Part shown: piece after piece, positions 8,659-16,931 of the stretch | Numbering within the stretch: position 1 is the stretch's first letter | Layout of the letters: the number at the start of each line of letters is the position of its first letter | Source of the DNA: an uncultured Lachnospiraceae bacterium | GTDB lineage: Bacteria > Bacillota > Clostridia > Lachnospirales > Lachnospiraceae | Length of the DNA: 44,755 bases | Direction of reading: 5' to 3' | NCBI GenBank assembly: GCA_910586005.1 | Contig: CAJUHG010000005.1 | Location: forward strand, 1-44,755 | The notes under the pieces: model-generated | What the model was told of the DNA's origin: nothing | Databases searched by the model: none | Seen by the model: only the letters and a program-made list of their open reading frames with translations | Position numbers and translations under genes: made by a program

Positions 8659-10020
8659 ATGGCGATTGGAAATACAAAAAAGAAACTTGTAAAATCAATT
8701 ACAGAATTGAAAAAGTCTGATTATTCTAGTGATCCTGAGTTAAATAATATTTATCAAAGGCTTGTAAAGGGAAGGCAAGAATTTGCAGAAGTTCTTGAGA
8801 AAAACATTAAAGCAGTTATGCAGATTAGTTCTCTTGACTTAACAATGCAACATGAGACAGAGAAGATTCTTGAGATATCTAAGAGTGTGGCAAAAGCCAC
8901 AGAAGTAATCTTTGGAACAGGTGCTGGAGCTTCTTCTCTGGAGGGGAATAATTCTCTTGAAGAATTAACAAATACAATTATAAAAGTTTCAGAGAAAACA
9001 GAAGAAGTGTATCAGAAGATAGAAGAAGGACAAGAGGAATTGACATCTATTCGGGATCTTTCTAATCAGGCAATTGACGTGTCTAAAGAAATGCGTAAAG
9101 ATATGGATGATTTACTTGACGTTATCGATCATATGAACGAAGTGATTGCAGGCATTGAATCTATTTCGCTTCAAACAAATCTTCTTGCACTAAATGCTTC
9201 CATTGAAGCTGCAAGGGCAGGCAGGGCAGGAAGAGGGTTTGCAGTAGTTGCAGATGAGATTCGTGCGTTAGCAGAAGAAACACAAAAATTGACAGGAAAT
9301 ATGGGAGAATTTGTGGAAGGAATAAAAGGAGCATCACAAAAAAGTGCTCAAAGTACCACTAATACAATAGAAGCTCTTGGAACTATGACTAGTAAAATTG
9401 GAAATGTATGGGAATTAAATAATACAAATCAAGAACATGTTTCAAAAGTCAGTGAATCTGTTACTTCTCTTGCCGCAGTGAGTGAAGAAATTAGCAGTAC
9501 TATGGCAGAAATGGAAAATCAGTTAAGGAACAGTACAGATTTTATGCGCGAAATTGGTACAGAATTAATGAGAGCCACAGAGCCAGTGGTACAGATAGAA
9601 AGAACTTTAGATATGGCTATCAAACAGATGGGAGAAATGAGTAAAGACGCTTTTTATCATTTGGAAAATCATGAGTTTGCCAGTTATGTGCAAAGTGCCA
9701 TCTTAGCACATAAGTCGTGGATTAGCAATTTAGAACAAATGGTAAAGGAGCGGGTAATAATACCTATTCAATTAGATTCTTCTAAGTGTGGATTTGGACA
9801 TTTTTATTATTCTATTACACCAAATATACCAGAGATTCGACCGATATGGGATGCATTAGGAGAAAAGCATAAAAAATTTCATGGTTATGGTTCAAAAGTT
9901 ATGAAAGCTTTGTTGGATGAGAACTATGCAAAAGCAGAACAGATTTGTAAAGAGGCAAAGGAATACTCAAGAGAATTAATCTTTGATATGGAAAACATGT
10001 TACAAATTGCAGGAAATTAG
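8659..10020 (+). CDS. Soluble methyl-accepting chemotaxis protein with CZB zinc-binding domain
   Basis: This 453-residue chemoreceptor has no membrane segment or periplasmic domain, so it should act in the cytoplasm. Residues 1-130 are helical with no recognised sensor domain. The signalling hairpin tip reads LQTNLLALNASIEAARAG and then GRGFAVVADEIRALAEE (about residues 170-215), the region that binds CheA/CheW. The C-terminal chemoreceptor zinc-binding domain is shown by His351 (HKSW), Cys377 (KCGFGHFYYS), His404 and His408 (EKHKKFH), the His3-Cys set known for CZB domains, which report zinc or cysteine oxidation. The start ATG follows GAGGTTAT. No other chemotaxis gene is in the window. Confidence 0.93.
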   Translation: MAIGNTKKKLVKSITELKKSDYSSDPELNNIYQRLVKGRQEFAEVLEKNIKAVMQISSLDLTMQHETEKILEISKSVAKATEVIFGTGAGASSLEGNNSLEELTNTIIKVSEKTEEVYQKIEEGQEELTSIRDLSNQAIDVSKEMRKDMDDLLDVIDHMNEVIAGIESISLQTNLLALNASIEAARAGRAGRGFAVVADEIRALAEETQKLTGNMGEFVEGIKGASQKSAQSTTNTIEALGTMTSKIGNVWELNNTNQEHVSKVSESVTSLAAVSEEISSTMAEMENQLRNSTDFMREIGTELMRATEPVVQIERTLDMAIKQMGEMSKDAFYHLENHEFASYVQSAILAHKSWISNLEQMVKERVIIPIQLDSSKCGFGHFYYSITPNIPEIRPIWDALGEKHKKFHGYGSKVMKALLDENYAKAEQICKEAKEYSRELIFDMENMLQIAGN

Positions 10021-10136
10021 ATAATAGAAAATTAAGAATTAATATCTGATATGAAAAATATATGTTACATATTATAGAAAATTAGATACTGAATTAAGAA
10101 TTAATCTTTGATATGGAAAATGCAAGAAATTAGATG
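9973..10136 (+). repeat. Decayed tandem echoes of the chemoreceptor 3' end
   Basis: The last coding bases of the chemoreceptor gene and its stop (9973-10023) are followed by two degenerate copies, at about 10034-10088 and 10096-10136. All three share GAATTAAT, a CTTTGATATG-like block, GAAAA and the ending AAATTAGAT. The third copy lacks the middle. The order suggests slippage duplication of the gene tail with later decay; the ORF stops in the first copy, so the extra copies are untranslated. Confidence 0.75.
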
Positions 10137-10141
10137 ATATG

Positions 10142-10180
10142 GGGCAGGAAATAAATAAAAATTTCCTGTCCTTTGTTTCT
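10142..10180 (+). terminator. Rho-independent terminator of the chemoreceptor gene
   Basis: GGGCAGGAAAT (10142-10152) pairs with ATTTCCTGTCC (10161-10171), 11 pairs with one G-T, followed by TTTGTTTCTT. Confidence 0.85.
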
Positions 10181-10275
10181 TCCAGAGGAAAATATCACTA
10201 TATGACCGCACGCGGCGCAGCAAAATAGTAAGGTCTTCTCTCCGCTTCGGTCAGCGTTAAACTTTCTATGGTTTA
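10181..10275. repeat. Remnant of the modular palindromic repeat
   Basis: The stretch GGAAAATATCACTATATGACCGCAC followed by GGCGCAGCAAA (10187-10224) matches the linker and the first bases of module 2 at 8141-8180, with small changes; the remainder has decayed. A mutated ACTTTCTATgGTTT tail near 10260 recalls the short hairpin repeat. It again starts directly behind a terminator. Confidence 0.6.
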
Positions 10276-10773
10276 AGAATTTTTTTATTGCTTTTTTTAT
10301 TCTGATAAGCTAGAATGTAATAAAAGTGGAGAATAGTGGTAAATGAGATTAATTACTTATGCCTTCTAAATAAGCTCCGCCACATATAATTAAGATGGAA
10401 TGCAGACAAATAGTTTCGATTCTAAAATTATAGTTATATAAGAATTAATTCCTTGTAACTTGAAACTAAATGGATGCTTATTCGTGTATTCTGAAGAAGA
10501 AAATATTTAAAAAGATATCACTATTTTTCAATTTTAAAACCTTATTACAAGGTTATGCTATTTTGGAATAGCAAATTCTTTTGTATGCCTGTACAATCAT
10601 TAAGGCTATCTATCTGAAAGGAAGATAAGACTTCTGTCAAATGAATTTTCTATTACTTACCATTTAACAGATTTATGATTGGATGCATTTTCAGACTTCT
10701 GTTGGATAATTTTTATTATTTATCGCTGATAGAAAAATCTTATCAAACGGGCAAAAGGTTAGAAAGGAATCTT
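10276..10773 (+). other. Long leader region before rsmH, no gene seen; two inverted repeats
   Basis: No convincing coding frame lies here, and in particular no mraZ, which usually precedes rsmH. CCTTGTAA (10451-10458) can pair with TTACAAGG (10545-10552), closing a domain of about 100 bases. Just after it GCTATT/AATAGC (10557-10572) forms a compact hairpin. I recognise no riboswitch class. Confidence 0.5.
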
Positions 10774-11712
10774 ATGGAATTTAAACATAAATCTGTACTT
10801 TTAAAAGAAACAATAGAATATTTGAATATTGAACCAAATGGGATTTATGTGGATGGAACTTTAGGTGGTGGCGGACATGCTTATGAAATATGTAAACATT
10901 TATCGTCAGAAGGGAAATTTATTGGAATTGATCAGGATGAAGATGCAATAAAGGCAGCATCTAAAAGATTGTCAGAGTTTAAAGATAAACTTCAAATTAT
11001 AAGAGGCAATTATAATCAGATGCGAGAAATTTTGGCAGAAAATGGGATATACAAGGTAGATGGCATTGTATTGGATTTAGGAGTGTCATCTTATCAATTA
11101 GATGATCCAAAAAGGGGATTTACTTATCGAGTCGAGGATGCACCTTTGGATATGCGAATGGATAAACGAGTAAAAACTACAGCGAAAGATTTGGTAAATA
11201 CTTATAGTGAATTAGATTTATATCGAGTCATTCGTGATTATGGAGAAGATAAATTTGCGAAAAATATTGCAAAACATATTGTGATGGCAAGAGCAAAAAA
11301 AGAAATTGAGACAACAGGAGAATTGACAGAGGTGATTAAAGCTGCAATTCCAGCTAAAATACGAATGAATGGAGGACATCCAGCAAAACGTACCTTTCAG
11401 GCGATTAGAATAGAATTAAATCGAGAGCTGGAAGTATTACAAGAATCTTTGGAAGATATGATAAAATTATTGAATTATGGAGGTAGAATCTGTATTATTA
11501 CGTTCCATTCTTTAGAAGATAGAATTGTAAAAAATATATTTAAAAAAAGTGAGAATCCATGTACTTGTCCAAGTGATTTTCCGATATGTGTATGTGGAAA
11601 GAAACCTTTAGGAAGGGTAATTACTAGAAAGCCAGTTATTCCATCAGAAGAAGAAGTGGTTTATAATTCACGTTCCAAGAGTGCAAAACTTAGAGTATTT
11701 GAGAAAGTATAG
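10774..11712 (+). CDS. rsmH: 16S rRNA (cytosine-1402-N4)-methyltransferase
   Basis: RsmH (MraW) uses SAM to methylate N4 of C1402 in the decoding centre of 16S rRNA. The 312-residue product has the expected opening, HKSVLLKETIEYL, then the SAM site DGTLGGGGHA (about residues 28-37), LDLGVSSYQLD near 103 and the C-terminal FHSLEDRIVKN and SRSKSAKLRVFE. I start at ATG 10774 behind AGAAAGGAAT; an in-frame ATG 99 bases upstream would add an unrelated tail and has no binding site. It is the first gene of the dcw cluster. Confidence 0.95.
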   Translation: MEFKHKSVLLKETIEYLNIEPNGIYVDGTLGGGGHAYEICKHLSSEGKFIGIDQDEDAIKAASKRLSEFKDKLQIIRGNYNQMREILAENGIYKVDGIVLDLGVSSYQLDDPKRGFTYRVEDAPLDMRMDKRVKTTAKDLVNTYSELDLYRVIRDYGEDKFAKNIAKHIVMARAKKEIETTGELTEVIKAAIPAKIRMNGGHPAKRTFQAIRIELNRELEVLQESLEDMIKLLNYGGRICIITFHSLEDRIVKNIFKKSENPCTCPSDFPICVCGKKPLGRVITRKPVIPSEEEVVYNSRSKSAKLRVFEKV

Positions 11713-11743
11713 TTAAAGAATACCCAAGGTGTTTTAATTTATA

Positions 11744-11816
11744 ACAATAGAAAGTTTGCAAAGTGTGTTTCTATTGTTTATGATAATAGAAAGTTCACAG
11801 AGTGTACTTTCTATCA
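11744..11816. repeat. Two adjacent short palindromic repeats
   Basis: ACAATAGAAA (11744-11753) pairs with TTTCTATTGT (11768-11777). Directly behind it TGATAaTAGAAAGT (11781-11794) pairs with ACTTTCTATCA (11806-11816) around one bulge. Both are variants of the hairpin at 8248-8282. They lie between rsmH and ftsL, inside the presumed dcw transcript. Confidence 0.8.
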
Positions 11817-11895
11817 TTGGATGTTGAAATTTATAGTAATCCTTCATACTTGCTTATGCAGGTTCCATCATATATAGAAGATAGGAGTGAAGACA

Positions 11896-12423
11896 GTGGG
11901 ACAACAAAGGAATACATCACACAAAGAAAAAACTGTAGATTACATAGATGGAAATACAGTGAAAAAACTGCAGACTGCTCCAAAACGACGCAAAGAACAG
12001 ACACATCAGGAGTTTATCAAGAAGCAGGAACAGGATAAAGAACAACGAGCAAGAAAAAGAGCGGCACGTGCATCAGCTAGAAAAAATCAGGAAAGAGCAC
12101 TTCAGATGAATCTAAGTTATGTTATGTTTCTAGCAGTCGTAATAACTGTAATAGCAGTCGTGGCAGGATGTTATGTAAAATTACAGGCAGATATCACTGG
12201 AAAGATTAAGAAAGTGTCAACTTTAAAAAGCAAAGTATTGGATTTAAAGACAAGTAATGATGCAGAACAGAAAAGAATAGATATCTCTATTGATTTAGAA
12301 GAAATTCGTAGAAAAGCAACAGAAGAATTAGGCATGGTCTATCCAGCAAAGGATCAGATTATATATTATGATGTAGATACAACAGATTATATGAACCAAT
12401 ATGAAGATATTCCTGAAAAGTAA
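11896..12423 (+). CDS. ftsL: FtsL-like septum protein
   Basis: A small bitopic division protein of 175 residues. A very basic N-terminal cytoplasmic part (about residues 1-75, with KRAARASARKNQ) is followed by one membrane segment (MFLAVVITVIAVVAGCYV, about 78-97) and an external coiled coil that ends at LEEIRRKATEELGMVYPAKDQI, a pattern typical of FtsL/DivIC. In other bacteria FtsL works in complex with DivIB/FtsQ and DivIC to activate FtsW and the division PBP. I favour the GTG at 11896, eight bases after AGGAG; an in-frame GTG at 11887 overlaps the binding site. Sequence similarity in this family is low, so the name rests on topology and position between rsmH and the PBP genes. Confidence 0.85.
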   Translation: MGQQRNTSHKEKTVDYIDGNTVKKLQTAPKRRKEQTHQEFIKKQEQDKEQRARKRAARASARKNQERALQMNLSYVMFLAVVITVIAVVAGCYVKLQADITGKIKKVSTLKSKVLDLKTSNDAEQKRIDISIDLEEIRRKATEELGMVYPAKDQIIYYDVDTTDYMNQYEDIPEK

Positions 12424-12437
12424 AGAGGTAATGGTCA

Positions 12438-14729
12438 TTGGCAGAAAGAAAAAGAATACCCAAAGAAGAAGTACAGACTAGAAGGAAAAGGGGAAGAAAA
12501 AGGAAACCTGTAAAAAAGAAAGAAGCTACAAAGTTTTCCAAAAGAATGAAAAAAAAGCTATTAGTAACATTTGATCTTATTATAATTTTAATAGGTGGAT
12601 TAATAGGAAGACTAATTTATATTCAACAGGTAAAAGGAGAGGAATATGAGAAACATGTGTTAAGTCAACAAGGATATGAAAGTCAAAGTATTCCATTTCA
12701 AAGGGGTGAAATTTTAGATTCTAAAGGAACTATATTGGCAAATAGTGTGGATGTATATAATGTAATCCTAGATTGTAAATTAATAAATGAAGAAACAAAA
12801 GTAAATAAAAAACCTGTGAAAAAATATTTAGAACCTACAGTTACTGCACTGCTAAAATGTTTTCCAGATGTTACAGAAGAAGAGGTAATGGCTGCGCTGA
12901 CAGAAAAAGCGGACAGTCGTTATTTTGTTTTAAGAAAAAAACTTCCTTATGAACAAATTAAAGATTTTCAGGAGCTAATAGCTAAAGTAAATAAAAAGGG
13001 GAAAAAAGTAAATCCAAATGTACAAGGAGTATGGTTTGAAAAAGAATATGAAAGAAAGTATCCTTACAATTCTCTTGCTAGTAAGATTTTAGGTTTTACA
13101 GTGGCTGGTAATGAAGGTATTGGTGGTTTAGAAGGTTACTATAATGATATTTTAAATGGAATTAATGGTAGGCAATATGGAATTTTAAATTCTGACAATA
13201 ATTTTGAAAAAACAATGAAAGAACCAGTAAATGGAAAAAGTCTTGTTACTACGATTGATATGAATATTCAAAAGGTAATAGAAGATAAAATTGCAAAATT
13301 TCAGGAAGAGCATAGAAATGAGATAAGAGAAGGAGCAGGAAGTGAGCAGACAGGCATAATTGTAATGAATCCTCAAAATGGTGAGGTTTTAGCTATGTCT
13401 GATAGTCTTGTCTATGACTTGAATCATCCAAGAGATTTATCTTCCTATTATTCTGAGGAAGAAATTGCAAGTTTTAGCGAGGAAGAGTTACTAGAAAAAT
13501 TAGAACAAATTTGGCAAAATTATTGTATTACATATACCTATGAACCAGGTTCTACCGCAAAACCTTTTACAGTAGCTACAGCGCTGGAGACAGGTAAAAC
13601 GCGAGAGTGGTATGATTGTGATGGTGGGGAAAAAATAAGTGGTCATGATATTAGGTGTTCTAAGCGTGCTGGACATGGTCCTCAAACGATAGAACAATCA
13701 CTTATGAATTCTTGTAATGATGCAATGATGCATATGGTATTAGATATTGGGAAAGAAGATTTTTATAAATATCAAAATATTTTTAATTTTGGATTGAGAA
13801 CAAATATTGATTTACCAGGAGAAGCACGAACAAATACTTTGATTTATACTGCACAAACTACAAATGATACTTCTTTGGCAACAAATTCTTTTGGGCAAAA
13901 TTTTAATGTAACTGCAATTCAACTAGCATCTGCTTTTTGTTCTCTTATCAATGGTGGATATTATTATCAGCCACATATGATTAAAAAGATTGTAGATGAT
14001 AATGGAAATACAGTACAAAATATAGAGCCAATTGTATTAAAACAGACTGTTTCTGGACAGACAAGTGATAAAATTAAACAATATCTTTATAGCACTGTAT
14101 CAAAAGGGACAGGAAGAAGTGCCAAAGTAGAAGGATATTCAATGGGTGGAAAAACAGGAACAGCACAAAAGGGAAATCGTGATAAAAAGAAGTATGTAGT
14201 ATCTTTTATTGGATTTGCACCAGTGGAAAATCCAGAAGTATTAGTCTATGTAGTAATTGATGAAGCAAATGTGGCTTTAGAAAAGCAAAGTAGTTCACTT
14301 GCAACAAATTTAGCAAAAGAAATATTTACAGAAATTCTTCCTTATATGAATGTATTTCAAGATGAAATAGCAGAGGGAGAAGAAGGAACGGAAGGTAATA
14401 CTCCAGAAGGCAATGGAGAAGGAACCGAAAGCAATACTCCAGAAGGCAACGAAGGAGAAACCGAAGGCGATACTCCAGAAGATAATGAAGAAGGAATAGA
14501 AGGCAATACCCCAGAAGGCAATACTCCAGAAGATAATGAAGAAGGAATAGAAGGCAATACCCCAGAAAGCAATGGAGGAGGAACGGAAGGCAATACTCCA
14601 GAAGGCAATGGAGGAGGAACGGAAGGCAATACTCCAGAAGGCAATACTCCAGAAGATAATGAAGGAGGAAATAATACAATCGTAGAGCCAGAGTATCCAG
14701 CAGACGGTGTTCCCCAGACACTGCCATGA
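12438..14729 (+). CDS. Division-type penicillin-binding protein (class B transpeptidase) with repeat tail
   Basis: A 763-residue cell-wall transpeptidase. A basic cytoplasmic N-terminus is followed by one membrane anchor (about 37-61), a PBP dimerisation domain with the RGEILDSKGTILA motif (about 93) and the transpeptidase domain, with Ser372-x-x-Lys375 (STAK), Ser425-Cys-Asn427 and Lys572-Thr-Gly574. There is no PASTA domain. The last 100 residues are instead a low-complexity tail of EGNTPEGN-type units. It starts with TTG at 12438, eight bases after GAGGT; the ATG at 12431 is in another frame. The position after ftsL and before a second PBP suggests an FtsI-like septal role. It ends in TGA, so TGA is used as a stop in this genome. 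Confidence 0.9.
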   Translation: MAERKRIPKEEVQTRRKRGRKRKPVKKKEATKFSKRMKKKLLVTFDLIIILIGGLIGRLIYIQQVKGEEYEKHVLSQQGYESQSIPFQRGEILDSKGTILANSVDVYNVILDCKLINEETKVNKKPVKKYLEPTVTALLKCFPDVTEEEVMAALTEKADSRYFVLRKKLPYEQIKDFQELIAKVNKKGKKVNPNVQGVWFEKEYERKYPYNSLASKILGFTVAGNEGIGGLEGYYNDILNGINGRQYGILNSDNNFEKTMKEPVNGKSLVTTIDMNIQKVIEDKIAKFQEEHRNEIREGAGSEQTGIIVMNPQNGEVLAMSDSLVYDLNHPRDLSSYYSEEEIASFSEEELLEKLEQIWQNYCITYTYEPGSTAKPFTVATALETGKTREWYDCDGGEKISGHDIRCSKRAGHGPQTIEQSLMNSCNDAMMHMVLDIGKEDFYKYQNIFNFGLRTNIDLPGEARTNTLIYTAQTTNDTSLATNSFGQNFNVTAIQLASAFCSLINGGYYYQPHMIKKIVDDNGNTVQNIEPIVLKQTVSGQTSDKIKQYLYSTVSKGTGRSAKVEGYSMGGKTGTAQKGNRDKKKYVVSFIGFAPVENPEVLVYVVIDEANVALEKQSSSLATNLAKEIFTEILPYMNVFQDEIAEGEEGTEGNTPEGNGEGTESNTPEGNEGETEGDTPEDNEEGIEGNTPEGNTPEDNEEGIEGNTPESNGGGTEGNTPEGNGGGTEGNTPEGNTPEDNEGGNNTIVEPEYPADGVPQTLP
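14380..14690 (+). repeat. Degenerate repeats encoding the PBP tail
   Basis: About 300 bases made of short units reading GGAACGGAAGGCAATAC or CCAGAAGGCAATGGAGGA with local substitutions. They encode acidic Gly/Asn/Thr/Pro-rich repeats such as GTEGNTPEGN and NTPEDNEEGI. Some units are identical in DNA, so copy number probably varies between strains. Confidence 0.85.
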
Positions 14730-14888
14730 TGGGCATATAATCCAAGGAACAATAACATAGATTAATTTTAAATAGTGTATATTTTACAAACAGAATTAAA
14801 AAATAAGCAGAAGATATCACATTAAAATAGTACATAACCTTATGAAGTGTGTAATAGATTATATTAATTACTTTTGTGAGGTTGTGGT

Positions 14889-16646
14889 ATGTTCCGTAAT
14901 AAAACATATAATCGAAGAAAATTATTAGTTATTTTTTCTTTAGTGATTTTAGTACTTGGTATACTGGTTGGAAGGTTAGTGTATCTAATGATATTTTGCT
15001 CAGAGTATTATGGACAGAAGGCTGAAGATTTACATGAAAGAGAAAGAGATATCAAAGCGGCAAGGGGGAAAATTATTGATGCTACAGGCACAGTACTTGC
15101 AACAAATCGTACGGTTTGCACTATATCTGTAATTCATAGTCAGATTGATGAACCAGAAGAGGTAATAGCGATTCTTACAAAGGAACTGGAAATGGAAGAG
15201 GAGGCAGTTAGAAAGCGTGTAGAAAAGGTAAGTTCTATTGAAAGAATTAAATCCAATGTAGATAAAGAGATTGGAGATAAAATCAGAAATTATGGTTTAG
15301 CTGGAGTAAAAGTGGATGAAGATTATAAGCGTTATTATCCTTTTGAAACTTTAGCGTCTAAAGTGCTTGGTTTTACTGGAGGAGATAATCAAGGAATTAT
15401 TGGACTAGAAGTTATCTATGAAGAGTATTTAAAGGGAAGTAATGGTAAGATTCTTACCCTTACAGATGCAAGAGGAATAGAAATTGAAAATGCTGGAGAA
15501 CGTCGACAGGAACCAATAGATGGAAATAATCTACATATAAGTTTAGATTATAATATTCAGTTGTATTGTGAACAAGCAGCAAAAAAGGTTATGGAGGCCA
15601 AATCTGCAGATGGTGTATCTATAATTGTGATGAATCCTCAAAATGGAGAAATTATGGCAATGGTAAATGTGCCAGAATTTGATTTAAATCATCCATTTAC
15701 ATTACTTCCAATGAAATCGTCTGCATCAGAGACAGAACAATCCACAACAGAACAGAATAAACAAGATTTGTTAAATCAAATGTGGAGAAACCCTTGTATC
15801 AATGATACTTATGAACCAGGTTCTGTGTTTAAAATTATCACTACAGCATCAGCATTTGAGGAAGGTGTAGTATCCTTAGGAGATCAATTTTTCTGTCCTG
15901 GATACAAGATGGTAGAAGATAGAAGAATCCATTGTCATAAACGTGCTGGTCATGGAGCAGAAGATTTTACACAAGGAATTATGAACTCCTGTAATCCAGT
16001 ATTTATTGAACTAGGTCTGCGGCTTGGAGTGGACAATTTTTACAAGTATTTTCAGCAGTTTGGATTGCTCAATCGAACAGGAATTGACTTGCCTGGGGAA
16101 GCAGTTACCATTATGCATAATAAGAAAAATGTAGGACCTGTAGAATTGGCAACTGTTTCATTTGGGCAATCTTTTCAAATTACACCTATTCAACTTGCTA
16201 CAACAGTATCTTCTCTTATAAATGGTGGAAATAGGGTTACACCACATTTTGGAGTGTCAGTAAAAGATGATCAAGGAGAGTTGGTAGAAACGCTTCAATA
16301 TGATGTGAAAGAAGGAATTGTAAGCAGTGAGACTTCTGAAATTCTTCGGACAGTATTAGAAAAAGTAGTGTCTGAGGGAAGTGGGAAAAAAGCATATATT
16401 GAAGGATTTTCTATAGGAGGAAAAACAGCTACTTCTCAGACTTTACCCAGAAGTGCAAATAAATATATATCTTCCTTTCTTGGATTTTCCCCCGCTAAAA
16501 ATCCACAGGTACTAGCATTGGCAATTATCAATAATCCGCAAGGAATTTATTATGGAGGAACAATTGCTGCTCCAGTAGTACAAGAAATATTTTCCAATAT
16601 TTTGCCATATCTTGGGATTGAAAAAGAGGCAGTGCCACAAAATTGA
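14889..16646 (+). CDS. Second class B penicillin-binding protein, SpoVD/FtsI-like, with altered KTG motif
   Basis: A 585-residue transpeptidase paralogous to the preceding gene. It has one membrane segment (about 11-34), the AARGKIIDATGTVLATN dimerisation motif, and active-site motifs Ser312-x-x-Lys315 (SVFK) and Ser367-Cys-Asn369. The third motif reads Lys512-Thr-Ala514 rather than KTG. It has no PASTA domain. In Bacillus the equivalent site holds spoVD, which makes spore cortex peptidoglycan; given the sporulation genes nearby, a SpoVD-like role is plausible but not shown. ATG 14889 follows GAGGTTGT. The Ala side chain on strand beta-3 may alter beta-lactam or substrate binding; I cannot judge whether it is still active. 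It ends in TGA. Confidence 0.88.
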   Translation: MFRNKTYNRRKLLVIFSLVILVLGILVGRLVYLMIFCSEYYGQKAEDLHERERDIKAARGKIIDATGTVLATNRTVCTISVIHSQIDEPEEVIAILTKELEMEEEAVRKRVEKVSSIERIKSNVDKEIGDKIRNYGLAGVKVDEDYKRYYPFETLASKVLGFTGGDNQGIIGLEVIYEEYLKGSNGKILTLTDARGIEIENAGERRQEPIDGNNLHISLDYNIQLYCEQAAKKVMEAKSADGVSIIVMNPQNGEIMAMVNVPEFDLNHPFTLLPMKSSASETEQSTTEQNKQDLLNQMWRNPCINDTYEPGSVFKIITTASAFEEGVVSLGDQFFCPGYKMVEDRRIHCHKRAGHGAEDFTQGIMNSCNPVFIELGLRLGVDNFYKYFQQFGLLNRTGIDLPGEAVTIMHNKKNVGPVELATVSFGQSFQITPIQLATTVSSLINGGNRVTPHFGVSVKDDQGELVETLQYDVKEGIVSSETSEILRTVLEKVVSEGSGKKAYIEGFSIGGKTATSQTLPRSANKYISSFLGFSPAKNPQVLALAIINNPQGIYYGGTIAAPVVQEIFSNILPYLGIEKEAVPQN

Positions 16647-16654
16647 TGTTTAGT

Positions 16655-16721
16655 TAGTAGTTCAGTTATATAAGATTATATTTGTATGTATATAAGCAGA
16701 AAGATATATACTGAACTGCTA
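16655..16721. repeat. Inverted repeat between the second PBP gene and mraY
   Basis: TAGTAGTTCAG (16655-16665) pairs with CTGAACTGCTA (16711-16721), one mismatch, and flanking ATAT bases extend the stem. The whole forms a 67-base cruciform-like element without a T-run. Similar CTGAACTG(T/C)TAC blocks occur at 18018-18029 and around 21343-21350 and 21475-21482, all in spacers of the same cluster. The rest of the 16647-16931 spacer holds no convincing gene. Confidence 0.6.
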
Positions 16722-16931
16722 CATTCAATTCCAATTATAAGTTTTATCTATGCGATTGAAAGAAAAACAATTGTACATATTTCATATACCAGTGTTACTA
16801 TTTCTTGGTTAATACAAATTCTTCTCTTGCATAATGAAAGGAAAGGTTTTATAATGGAAAAGCTATCTTAAATGGGAAAATCTTCCCTGAATAAGCAAAA
16901 GACATTGTAGAAACGAAGAGGTGTAGAGAAG

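Noticed and set aside
11802..12038. 78-codon frame before and overlapping ftsL
   Set aside because: It begins in the hairpin repeat, has no binding site and is out of frame with ftsL, whose product has the expected topology.
14326..14907. Long frames on the minus strand opposite the PBP repeat tail
   Set aside because: They arise from the repeat structure of the coding strand; they have no binding site and give only Leu/Cys or Ser/Pro repeats.
16686..16871. 61-codon frame before mraY
   Set aside because: It starts inside the inverted repeat without a binding site, and its composition follows the AT-rich spacer; I see no family.
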